Origin: Thermococcus sp.
GTDB lineage: Archaea; Methanobacteriota_B; Thermococci; Thermococcales; Thermococcaceae
Length of the DNA stretch: 64,000 nucleotides
Direction of reading: 5' to 3'
NCBI RefSeq assembly: GCF_015521605.1
Contig: NZ_WANV01000036.1
Span: 62,001 to 126,000 of the forward strand
Of this stretch, positions 15,053-23,192 are shown piece after piece (position 1 is the first letter of the stretch; every line of letters begins with the position of its first letter). A program made the translations under genes and the position numbers. A model generated the notes under the pieces. It worked only from the letters and a program-made list of their open reading frames with translations. It was not told where the DNA came from and did not search any database.

Positions 15053-16132
15053 ATGACGACGCGAGAGGAGATAGAACTGTTAGTTGAGAGAAGGTACTAC
15101 GAGGAGGCCCTGTCCAAGGTTCACAAGCTGAAGGACCCCCTCGACCAGATAGAGGTTCTCACGGACATAGCCGTTGCCATATACCAGCACGGGGGACCTC
15201 AGGAATGGATTCCCAGCATAATAGAGGACGCCATATACATAGCCAAGAAGCTCAAGGATCCGGCCAACAAGGCGGTGGCGTACTCAACGATAGCTTCCTC
15301 CCTCGCGATAATGGAGTATGAAGAGGACGCCATGGACTTCTTCAACAGGGCCCTGGATGTGACGGACAGTATAAAGAGCCCCATCGAGAAGGGGGTCGTT
15401 CTCTCGGAGCTTGCATACCACCTGGCCCTCGCGGGTTATCCCGAAAACGCCCTTGAGCTTTTCAACATAGCCTTCGACACGATAATCGGGGCCGAGGTAG
15501 GCTACAACCTCAAGGTCGACGGCATAATAAGGATAGGCGAGCTTCTTGAGAAGGCCGGGGACGCACTGCCCTCGGGTAAGGCCCTCGACTTCTACAGGAT
15601 GGCCTTCGACATATTTGACAAGCTCCACGTCAACCAGCGCGCGGCCATCGTCGAGAAGAAAATAGAGCTGGCCCAGACGGTCTACGATGTCGGTCTTCCA
15701 TCGATAAGGCGGGCGCTCCTTGAGGGAAGGAACCACTACGCCCTAGCGCTCATTGAGAAGAAGTACGCCGGGGTCGTGAGGCTCATAGGGGAGCTCGAAG
15801 TGGCGCTCTGGATGAAGAGGGTGAACAACATAGAGTACCTGGAGGTCGTTGACAGGGCCTTCGAGCACTGCGAGAACCCGCACTTCACTGAGGCCAACGT
15901 GCAGAAGATAGCCCGGATCCTGACCGAGCTCGGAAGCCTGAGGAGGGCGCTTGAGTTCGCAAGGGCTATAAAGGACGTTCGCAAGAAGAGCGACGCCCTC
16001 CGCGCCATCGCACTTGAGCTGGCCAAGAGAAAGGAGTTTGAGGAGGCCCGGGAAATCGTCGAGAGCATCCCAGACCCCAGAATAAAGACCGAGGCGATGA
16101 CGGAGATAGTCGCCATAGAGGAGAGCCAGTGA
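15053..16132 (+). CDS. Helical-repeat (TPR-like) protein, 359 aa
   Basis: A soluble protein made almost wholly of helix pairs. Repeats of about 35-40 residues of the type IEVLTDIAVAIYQHG, AVAYSTIASSLAIMEYEEDA and VLSELAYHLALAGYPENA cover residues 30-200, and again 300-355 (DALRAIALELAKRKEFEEA). This is a TPR/SEL1-like scaffold for protein contacts. A TATA box (GTTTATAAG, 15019-15027) about 27 bases upstream suggests a leaderless mRNA. The dipeptidase gene follows six bases later. Partner unknown. Confidence 0.75.
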   Translation: MTTREEIELLVERRYYEEALSKVHKLKDPLDQIEVLTDIAVAIYQHGGPQEWIPSIIEDAIYIAKKLKDPANKAVAYSTIASSLAIMEYEEDAMDFFNRALDVTDSIKSPIEKGVVLSELAYHLALAGYPENALELFNIAFDTIIGAEVGYNLKVDGIIRIGELLEKAGDALPSGKALDFYRMAFDIFDKLHVNQRAAIVEKKIELAQTVYDVGLPSIRRALLEGRNHYALALIEKKYAGVVRLIGELEVALWMKRVNNIEYLEVVDRAFEHCENPHFTEANVQKIARILTELGSLRRALEFARAIKDVRKKSDALRAIALELAKRKEFEEAREIVESIPDPRIKTEAMTEIVAIEESQ

Positions 16133-16138
16133 GGGGCC

Positions 16139-17074
16139 ATGATATTCGACGCCCATTCAGACCTCCCGACGTTCATCTACGATGAGAGGGGTAGTGGAAA
16201 GACTCACGTTCTGGAGGACAACTTCGAGCGCTTTTTTGCCCCTGGGATAGGGGCGCGCGTCATGGCCATCTGGACCCGTCCCGACAGAAGGAGCAACGCA
16301 ACCGTTTACGGCCTGGAGGTCCTCAACGCCCTCAGAAGGGACATCGAGGAGAGCGAACGCTTCGAACTGGTGACGACGGTGGAGGGAATGAAAAAGGCCA
16401 TTGAAGAGGGGAGAGTCGCCCTGTGGCTCGGCCTTGAGGGGGGTGAACCGATAGGGGAGAGCATCCACCTCCTTGAGGTCTTCCACCGCCTCGGACTGAG
16501 GGTTCTGACCCTCACCTGGAGTCTGCGCAACGCGATAGGTGACGGCGTCTTTGAGAGAACCGGCGGCGGCCTGAGCAACTTCGGCAGGGAGGTAGTCGGG
16601 AAGGCCGAGGAGCTCGGGATACTGGTTGACCTGAGCCACATCAACGAGGCCGGCTTCTGGGATGTCCTTGATGTCACCGCGTTTCCTGTTATAGCGTCGC
16701 ACTCCAACGCCAGGGAACTGTGCGATCACAGGAGAAACCTGACCGACGAACAGATAAAGGCCATAGCGGAGCGCGATGGTGTCATCGGGGCGGTGGCGAT
16801 TCCGAGCTTCATCCACAGGGAGCACGCGACGCTGGAAAGGTACGTGGAGCACATAGCGTATATGGTTGATTTAGCCGGTTACAAGCACGTCGGCCTCGGC
16901 TTTGATTTCGTGTACTACCTCCCAGGCTGGAGCGGGAAGAGCGTCGATGGCTTCGAGGACGAGTCGAGAATACCCCACCTCCTTGAAAAGCTGGGGGAGA
17001 ACTTCAGCGAAAAAGAGGTCGAGGCGATAACATTCAAGAACTTCGAGCGCGTTTTTGAGAGGGTGGTGGGTTAG
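16139..17074 (+). CDS. Membrane dipeptidase family (peptidase M19)
   Basis: A 311-residue TIM-barrel metallopeptidase of the renal dipeptidase family, which cleaves dipeptides with a binuclear zinc site. The first ligands are in AHSD (residues 5-8); others are the Glu in LGLEGGE, His in LVDLSHINE and in VIASHSNA, and GLGFDF closes the site. No signal peptide is present, so it acts in the cytoplasm. Length is typical. It follows the helical-repeat gene by six bases, and GAGG lies in front of the ATG. Confidence 0.9.
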   Translation: MIFDAHSDLPTFIYDERGSGKTHVLEDNFERFFAPGIGARVMAIWTRPDRRSNATVYGLEVLNALRRDIEESERFELVTTVEGMKKAIEEGRVALWLGLEGGEPIGESIHLLEVFHRLGLRVLTLTWSLRNAIGDGVFERTGGGLSNFGREVVGKAEELGILVDLSHINEAGFWDVLDVTAFPVIASHSNARELCDHRRNLTDEQIKAIAERDGVIGAVAIPSFIHREHATLERYVEHIAYMVDLAGYKHVGLGFDFVYYLPGWSGKSVDGFEDESRIPHLLEKLGENFSEKEVEAITFKNFERVFERVVG

Positions 17075-17114
17075 GTTTTTATTCCCCGCCCCCCAGCACG
17101 GCACGGTGGGAGTT

Positions 17115-17969
17115 ATGGAGGAACTCTATTTTCTGACCGCGAGGGAGGCAAGGAGGTTACTCCTCACGAAGGGGGGAGCGAGGGTCAACCTCGACCTGCG
17201 GAAAACCAGCCGGTCGTGGCTCGTGACAGTTGAGGGGGAGGAGTTCATATTTCCGGACGGCACGAGGGTTGGGCTGGAGGTAATGGAGAGGATCGCGAGG
17301 GATGAGGGGAGCGTTTACTTTATCAGAAACGGCGTTTACAAGGCCGCCATAGCCGGAGAGCACTTCTACAAGCTCGTTCCAACGATCCCACCCACGATAG
17401 AGATAAATGGAATAAGGATGCACCGCACGAAGGACGTGAACCCCCTCCAGGACACGAGGAACAAGGTGAACGCGGTTAAACCGAGGGAGGGGGAGACGGT
17501 TCTGGATACCTGCATGGGGCTGGGATACACGGCCATAGAGTCAGCCAGGAGAGGGGCGTACGTCATAACCGTCGAGAAAGACCCGCACGTGCTTGAGCTC
17601 GCCAGGATAAATCCCTGGAGCAGGGAACTCTTCACGGGCGGCAGGATTCAGGTGATACAGGGCGATGCCTTCGAGGTCGTAAAGAGGTTCAACGATGAGA
17701 GCTTCGACGTCGTGATCCACGACCCGCCGCGCTTTTCTCTCGCGGGTCACCTCTACTCCGAGGAGTTCTACCGCGAGCTGTACCGCGTCCTGAAGCCAGG
17801 CGGGAGGCTCTTCCACTACGTCGGCAACCCCGGGAAAAAGTACCGGAGGAAAGACCTCCAGAGAGGCGTCATGGAAAGACTGAGGAAGGCCGGCTTCGTC
17901 GGGGTCAGGCGCGTCGAGGAAGCGCTCGGTGTTGTGGCGAGGAAACCGGAAAGAAAGGGGAGAGACTAA
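17115..17969 (+). CDS. Class I SAM-dependent methyltransferase
   Basis: A 284-residue protein. The C-terminal two thirds is a Rossmann methyltransferase: motif I LDTCMGLGYTAIESA, motif II ITVEKD, acidic motif GDAFEV, and HDPPRFS as catalytic motif IV, like RNA or small-molecule methyltransferases. The N-terminal 100 residues are a family-specific domain. ATG 17115 follows GTGGGAGTT; the frame extends to 17055 but overlaps the dipeptidase end. The substrate is unknown. The stop overlaps the convergent S9 peptidase by four bases. Confidence 0.8.
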   Translation: MEELYFLTAREARRLLLTKGGARVNLDLRKTSRSWLVTVEGEEFIFPDGTRVGLEVMERIARDEGSVYFIRNGVYKAAIAGEHFYKLVPTIPPTIEINGIRMHRTKDVNPLQDTRNKVNAVKPREGETVLDTCMGLGYTAIESARRGAYVITVEKDPHVLELARINPWSRELFTGGRIQVIQGDAFEVVKRFNDESFDVVIHDPPRFSLAGHLYSEEFYRELYRVLKPGGRLFHYVGNPGKKYRRKDLQRGVMERLRKAGFVGVRRVEEALGVVARKPERKGRD

Positions 17970-19846
17970 TTATCCTCCTTTCCCTCTCCCTTCAGAATCT
18001 TCTCCACCTCGAAGCCTTCCTCGTACCTCTTCAGCTTCCTCTCGAAGAACTCGATGAAGAGCCTGTAGCGCTTTGAGCGGTGCTTTGGGCTTCCGCGGAT
18101 GCTGTGGCCGTGGGCGCCGCGCTTGAACACCGCTATGTACGCCTCCTTGCCCATGTCCCTGAGCACGTTGTAGAACATCAGGCTCTGGTCGAGCGGGCAG
18201 CGGTAGTCCTCAAGCGAGTGGATCAGCAGGATCGGGGCTTTAACCCTATCTGCGTAGAACAGCGGGCTTAGCTTCCGGTAGTTCTCGTTCTCCAGCGGGT
18301 TCGGGCCTATCACTTCCACGTCGTACCAGAGACCGATGTCGGAGAAAGCGTAGCTGGTGAGCCAGTAGCTTATGCCGTTCTCGCTGATGCCGGCCTTGAA
18401 GAGGTCGCTCTGCGTTAAGGCCCAGTTGGTCATGAAGCCACCGTAGCTTATGCCGGTTATGCCAACGCGCTCCTTATCCGCTTGCGGTTCGAGCCTGAAG
18501 AACTCCTCGATGCCGTTCATGATGTCCTGGAAGTCTTCCAAACCTGTCCGCTCAAGGACCCTCAGGGCAAAATCCTCGTCATAGCCGTTGCTCCCCCTCG
18601 GATTGACGAAGACGACGTAGTAGCCTTTGCTCGCCATTAACTGCATCTCGTAGACGAAGCGGTGGCCGTACATCCCCTTCGGCCCGCCGTGGACGAAGAC
18701 TATCACCGGAGCCTTCTCGCCTTCCTTGAGTTCCGGCTTTAAGTACCAGCCGTCTATCTCCAGGTCAATGCTCCTGAACCTGAAGTGCCTCGGCTCGAAG
18801 GTCTTCAGCCTTTCGAATATCGGGCCGTTGTAGTCGGTGAGCTGCCTCAGCTCGCCGTCGTAGAGGTAGAGCTCCGCTATTCTCGTGGCGGTGGCTATGA
18901 GGAGGACGGCCCTGCCGCTGTCCACGTCAAAGCCGTACACCCAGTGGTCGCCGGCAACGACCCTCTCTGTCTCTCCGTCCCAGAGCCAGAGGTTCACCCT
19001 GCCTGCATCAGGAGTTAGGAAGTAGACCTTCCCATTGTCGAGCTTGGCCGAGTAGACGTCCAGCGGTCCCTCGTAGACCGCCTTAAGCTCCCCGTCCCAG
19101 AGGTAGAGCCACTCGTGCTCGCTGAGGTACTTCTTCTCCCTCTTCCCGTGGAGGAGAAGGCTTTTTCCGTCGGAATCGACGGCCACAAAGGAGACGCGCT
19201 CGAAGAGCTTCTCTTCCTCGCCGTCATTCCAGAGGTATATGTCCCAGAACTTGAAGAGGGCCGGCTTTGAACCCTCGCGGTGGGGGACGTTCACGACGAT
19301 GGAGTTACCGTGCCATATCCCGCTGGAAAACCTCGGCTTCTCGAACCGCTCTATGACCTCCTCGCTCTCCGTGTCGAGAACCCAGAAGGTGGTTTTCTCG
19401 CCGTCGAAAAAGCCCATGCTGTCGAACCAGACCGGGACATCGTCGTCGAAGACAAAGTCCTCGTCGTCGCGCCTCTTGAAGCCGACAACGAGCAAACGGC
19501 GGGAGTCGTCGTTCCACTGAATCGAGCGGACGTTCTTGGCGGACAGAACCCTCTTGGAGCTCAGGGTCTGGACATCGGCCACCCATATCTCGCTCTCCTT
19601 CTTCTCCTCGTTAAAGCGGGTGAAGGCGAGCTTTTTGCCGTCGGGTGAGAGCCTCGGCATTGAGGCGTTCTCGATGAAGCGCCTCGCTCCGGTCTCCAGA
19701 TCCTCAACGACGACCGTGCTCTCGTACTTGTTCTCCTTCAGGCTGGCCTTCGTGAGGGTGTAGGCGACGAGACTCTCCCTTATCCCCGGGTCGCCCAAGT
19801 AGGCGAACTTAGAAAAGGTCTTCTCATCCCATTCGATACCGCTCAT
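17966..19846 (-). CDS. S9 family peptidase (acylaminoacyl-peptidase type)
   Basis: A 626-residue cytoplasmic serine peptidase. The first 350 residues form a beta-propeller of WD40/PD40-like blades (MPRLSPDGKKLAFTRFNEE). The alpha/beta hydrolase domain has the nucleophile in GISYGG (Ser467), the acid in SLEDYR (Asp547) and the histidine in GAHGHS (about 579-581). Enzymes of this type remove N-acylated amino acids or cut short peptides. AGGTGATAGCGTT precedes ATG 19846. Length and layout are normal. Confidence 0.92.
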   Translation of the reverse strand: MSGIEWDEKTFSKFAYLGDPGIRESLVAYTLTKASLKENKYESTVVVEDLETGARRFIENASMPRLSPDGKKLAFTRFNEEKKESEIWVADVQTLSSKRVLSAKNVRSIQWNDDSRRLLVVGFKRRDDEDFVFDDDVPVWFDSMGFFDGEKTTFWVLDTESEEVIERFEKPRFSSGIWHGNSIVVNVPHREGSKPALFKFWDIYLWNDGEEEKLFERVSFVAVDSDGKSLLLHGKREKKYLSEHEWLYLWDGELKAVYEGPLDVYSAKLDNGKVYFLTPDAGRVNLWLWDGETERVVAGDHWVYGFDVDSGRAVLLIATATRIAELYLYDGELRQLTDYNGPIFERLKTFEPRHFRFRSIDLEIDGWYLKPELKEGEKAPVIVFVHGGPKGMYGHRFVYEMQLMASKGYYVVFVNPRGSNGYDEDFALRVLERTGLEDFQDIMNGIEEFFRLEPQADKERVGITGISYGGFMTNWALTQSDLFKAGISENGISYWLTSYAFSDIGLWYDVEVIGPNPLENENYRKLSPLFYADRVKAPILLIHSLEDYRCPLDQSLMFYNVLRDMGKEAYIAVFKRGAHGHSIRGSPKHRSKRYRLFIEFFERKLKRYEEGFEVEKILKGEGKEDN

Positions 19847-19914
19847 AACGCTATCACCTACTTAGTAGAGAGCCTTAAAAGTATATAAGCATAACTACCC
19901 GTCCAGGTGAGAGA

Positions 19915-20241
19915 ATGAAGGAAGAGCACGCCGTTGGAATAATACTGGTGGCTGGAATACTGGTCTCGCTCATTTTCAAGACCTACGTGGGCGTGGCGAT
20001 GGCCGCCGTTGGAATACCCCTCTACCTGGCCTACATTTCGAGGGAGCAGAACGTACTCGCCAAGTCAAGGCTCTACGACAGGGATCTGTTCCTCATGATA
20101 GCCATAGCGGTCGTGATTATACTGGTCTTCAACTACCTCTGGGACCCCAGGATGGGCCTCATAGCGATGGCAGTCGCGATACCCCTGCTGGCGATCTATG
20201 CCGACAGGCTAAAGGCGAGAAAGGAGACGCAGAAGGCCTGA
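19915..20241 (+). CDS. Small integral membrane protein (108 aa)
   Basis: Four hydrophobic segments in two hairpins (about residues 6-22, 24-40, 60-76, 80-97) with a charged tail. No motif recognised. AGGTGAG precedes the ATG, and TATA (GTATATAAG) lies near 19880. The last 33 bases overlap the convergent kinase gene. Function unknown. Confidence 0.7.
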   Translation: MKEEHAVGIILVAGILVSLIFKTYVGVAMAAVGIPLYLAYISREQNVLAKSRLYDRDLFLMIAIAVVIILVFNYLWDPRMGLIAMAVAIPLLAIYADRLKARKETQKA

Positions 20242-20856
20242 AAGTCTCCCTGTTCTCTTGTAGGCCCTGACCCCCTCCCTCATTTCGTCCAAAAATTCTT
20301 CATCGATACCGAACTTCGCCCTCACCCGACGCGAGATGTAGTTATCGCTGAGGAAGATCATCGCCATTGCCGAGGTCAGGTTCTTCGGCTTCCTCCAGTT
20401 GGCCTTTTCGAAGTCTATGAGGTAAACGCTCTCGCCAACTATTATGTGCTTGCCGCCCTGTATCTGACCGTGGTCGAGGCCGAGCCTGTCGAGAAGGGCG
20501 GTTTTTTCAACTATCTCAAAGAGATGGCGTTTTTCGAGGTCGGCGTGGAATATTATCTCCCCCTCCGCAAACCCCCGGATGAGATACTCCAGTCCCTCAA
20601 AGACGCCGTAGGCCACGAGCGGAGGAGTTATCCCAAAGGGCTCTATCGTCCTGACGATTTTCGCCTCCCTCGCGAAGTTCTGCCTCGGCGAGTCGGGCCT
20701 TTGGAGCTTAATAATGACGTTTTTTTCATCTAACCGGGCGCCAAAGATGAGGCTCGTGGTTCCCTTGGCGTAGGGGCGGATTTCCTCAAATCCAAGCCCC
20801 CTCAGGTGAGAGTAAAACCGCCCTAATTGAGCTTTGCTTATCAGGTGGTCGAACAT
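20209..20856 (-). CDS. Predicted serine/threonine protein kinase (COG2112 type)
   Basis: A 215-residue minimal kinase-like protein. VIIKLQRPD near residue 45 holds the ATP-binding lysine. LGLDHGQIQGGKHIIV near 140 stands in the catalytic-loop position, with His and Gln where typical kinases have HxDxxxxN. LIDFEKANW corresponds to the DFG metal-binding loop. It lacks the large C lobe. The start at 20856 is chosen because the longer frame from 20982 runs through the promoter; a TATA-like sequence lies about 15-20 bases upstream. It is divergent from the RAM-domain gene. Confidence 0.75.
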   Translation of the reverse strand: MFDHLISKAQLGRFYSHLRGLGFEEIRPYAKGTTSLIFGARLDEKNVIIKLQRPDSPRQNFAREAKIVRTIEPFGITPPLVAYGVFEGLEYLIRGFAEGEIIFHADLEKRHLFEIVEKTALLDRLGLDHGQIQGGKHIIVGESVYLIDFEKANWRKPKNLTSAMAMIFLSDNYISRRVRAKFGIDEEFLDEMREGVRAYKRTGRLSGLLRLLSRL

Positions 20857-20908
20857 ACTCCTCGATAAGCTTAAATACCCCGCCGATAAAATACTTTTGG
20901 TGGTAGCC

Positions 20909-21136
20909 ATGGTGACGGCTTTTATTTTGATGGTGACGGCCGCTGGAAAGGAAAGGGAAGTTATGGAAAAGCTTCTGGCCATGCCGGAGGTTAAGGAGGC
21001 TTACGTGGTATATGGCGAATACGACCTCGTTGTTAAGGTCGAGACGGACACGCTCAAGGACCTTGACCAGTTCATCACGGAGAAGATAAGGAAGATGTCC
21101 GAGATACAGATGACCTCGACGATGATAGCCATCTGA
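20909..21136 (+). CDS. Stand-alone Lrp/AsnC ligand-binding (RAM) domain protein
   Basis: A 75-residue protein consisting only of the Lrp/AsnC effector domain: AFILMVTAAGKEREVMEKL, then VKEAYVVYGEYDLVVKVE and a final MTSTMIAI strand. It has no DNA-binding part. Such SraA-like domains form dimers or octamers and bind amino acids, and may combine with full Lrp proteins. The ATG at 20909 follows TGGTGGTAGCC. It is transcribed away from the kinase gene, 52 bases apart. Confidence 0.85.
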   Translation: MVTAFILMVTAAGKEREVMEKLLAMPEVKEAYVVYGEYDLVVKVETDTLKDLDQFITEKIRKMSEIQMTSTMIAI

Positions 21137-21189
21137 CCCTCTCGTTCTTCCCTCTTGCAATTCTTCCAAAAAGATAGAGGAGCAGAGGC

Positions 21190-21864
21190 TCACTTGTTCA
21201 TCATGAGCCTTATCCTCTCGGCCGCATCTTTCGCCTTGTCCGAGATGTTGCTGAGGGTTCTGGCGATGTTGAGGATGTAGAAGCCGTCGCCCCAGCTCAG
21301 TGAGTCGGCGTTCTCGAAGACGAGCTGCATGAGCTTCGTGTCGAGGCCGTCTATCTTGTTCTCGACGCTCTCTATCTGCCTGATTATCTCGTACTCCCTC
21401 TCTATTTCCCCCTCGGTGAAGCCGCTCTCTATGACGCGGTCCATCTGAACTATGGCCTCGTGGACTAGCTTTGCAGCCTTGATGCTCTCCATGCCCATCT
21501 GGAGGATTACCTCCTTGACCTCCACAGGAAGATCACCGGGCTCCTTGATGAGCAGCCACTTAGCTGTGTCCTCCGCAGCATCCGCGACCTTGTCCTGCAT
21601 GTGGAGGTAGATTAGGACGTCCTCCCTCGCGACCGCCATCATGAGCTTCGAGCTGAGGGAGTCACGGATTTCCTCTTTTATCCTGTCGGCAACGTCCTCA
21701 AGGCGATCGACCTCGATGGCTATCTTTCTCATCCCCTCGTAGTCCCCCTCGTACCAGTGCTGGAGCGCCTTTTCGAGGGTCTCAACGGTGTTCAGCACGA
21801 CATCAGCGTGCTTTATGAGGGGCTTGAACGGGCTCTTCGCGAAGAGTTTTGTCCAGACCTGCAT
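21190..21864 (-). CDS. DUF47 family (PhoU-like) phosphate transport regulator
   Basis: A 224-residue helical protein of the TIGR00153/DUF47 family, distant relatives of PhoU. Two three-helix bundles contain the acidic signatures VDRLEDVADRIKEEIRD (about 49-65) and QDKVADAAEDTAKWL (about 89-103), which bind metal in PhoU proteins. It lies four bases downstream of the PiT transporter gene and probably gates that transporter. Length is typical. Confidence 0.9.
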   Translation of the reverse strand: MQVWTKLFAKSPFKPLIKHADVVLNTVETLEKALQHWYEGDYEGMRKIAIEVDRLEDVADRIKEEIRDSLSSKLMMAVAREDVLIYLHMQDKVADAAEDTAKWLLIKEPGDLPVEVKEVILQMGMESIKAAKLVHEAIVQMDRVIESGFTEGEIEREYEIIRQIESVENKIDGLDTKLMQLVFENADSLSWGDGFYILNIARTLSNISDKAKDAAERIRLMMNK

Positions 21865-21868
21865 GCTA

Positions 21869-23086
21869 TCACCCCACCATCATAAGGAACTTGAATATGG
21901 CCGCGCTTATCAGACCTGCGATCGGAACGGTAACGAACCAGGAGATTATTATGTCCCTAACGATGTTCTTGTTTATTGCCTTTACTCCCCTTGCGAGGCC
22001 TATTCCTATGACCGCTCCGACCACGGTGTGGGTCGTCGAAATCGGCAGGCCCATCCAGCTGGCGACCAGAACAACCGTTGCCGCCGAGAAGTCAATGGTG
22101 AAGCCTCTCGTATTGGTCAGCTCGGTTATCCTCTTCCCGACGGTCTCCATTACCTTGTATCCATACGTTGCGACACCGACCGCTATTCCCAGACCTCCGA
22201 GGGCAAGGATCCACTTGGGGACGGGAACCTGCATGCCGCTCAGCCCCATCGTTGCCACAGCGTACACTGCCGCGACCGGACCTATCGCGTTGGCGACGTC
22301 GTTTGCGCCGTGTGCAAGGGCGACATAGCCCGAGGTGATGACCTGAACCTTCTTGAATATGGCTTCAACGCCGATGAATGGGTCGCTGCTCGGGAAGCGG
22401 AGCTTTATGAGAAGGTACGTTACAGCGAACACGATTATACCGAGGGGAATGCCGTACATAAAAACACCCGTCCTGAGATCCTTCCCGTGGAGAACCTTGA
22501 TGTAGAACATGGTTCCTATGACCACGAAGGCCAGTCCAATCCAGAAGGGGGACCAGATGCGGGCGCTCCTCACGGGGTCTTTTCTCTCGAAGATGCTCTT
22601 GGTCAGGGCCTTAAATATGAAGTAAGCCATTATGGCGCCGACTATCGGGGAAAGTATCCAGCTGAGGACAACCTGCGTCATCTTGCCCCAGTTGACTATG
22701 GCCGTTCCGGCGTAGACTATTCCATAGCCCGCTATACCTCCTATGATCGAGTGGGTGGTCGAGACGGGCAGACCAAACTTCGTCGCGATGATGAGCCATA
22801 TCGTCGCGGCCATGAGAGCAGCCACGGAACCGTAGATGAGAACGTTCGGGTCGGTTATCATGGTCGGGTCAAGGATGCCCTTCCTTATCGTCTCGGTAAC
22901 GCTCTTTCCGAAGAAGTACGCTCCAGTGAACTCAAGGATTCCGGCTATTATGACGGCCTGCCTGGGGGTTATGGCCTTCGCACCCACCGCGGTGCTCATG
23001 GAATTTGCCGCATCGTTCGCACCTATTGCCCAGGCCATTGAAAAGCCCAGGATGATCGTTACCAGCAACCACGGCTCCACCTGCAT
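21869..23086 (-). CDS. pit: Inorganic phosphate transporter, PiT family
   Basis: A 405-residue membrane protein with about ten helices. The two PiT repeats carry AIGANDAANSM (near residue 20) and AHGANDVANAIGP (near 260), which bind phosphate and the driving cation (H+ or Na+). ATG 23086 is chosen over ATG 23113 because the latter overlaps the TATA box (ATATTTATATGG, about 23108-23120); the mRNA is then nearly leaderless. It forms an operon with the DUF47 gene. Confidence 0.92.
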   Translation of the reverse strand: MQVEPWLLVTIILGFSMAWAIGANDAANSMSTAVGAKAITPRQAVIIAGILEFTGAYFFGKSVTETIRKGILDPTMITDPNVLIYGSVAALMAATIWLIIATKFGLPVSTTHSIIGGIAGYGIVYAGTAIVNWGKMTQVVLSWILSPIVGAIMAYFIFKALTKSIFERKDPVRSARIWSPFWIGLAFVVIGTMFYIKVLHGKDLRTGVFMYGIPLGIIVFAVTYLLIKLRFPSSDPFIGVEAIFKKVQVITSGYVALAHGANDVANAIGPVAAVYAVATMGLSGMQVPVPKWILALGGLGIAVGVATYGYKVMETVGKRITELTNTRGFTIDFSAATVVLVASWMGLPISTTHTVVGAVIGIGLARGVKAINKNIVRDIIISWFVTVPIAGLISAAIFKFLMMVG

Positions 23087-23192
23087 CACCGAGGAGGGGC
23101 TAAGCGACACCATATAAATATCTTGCCGCAGTAGAATATAGTCGTGTGCGAGTCTCTATATAGCAATAAATAGAATAAATAGAAGAGCGGGG

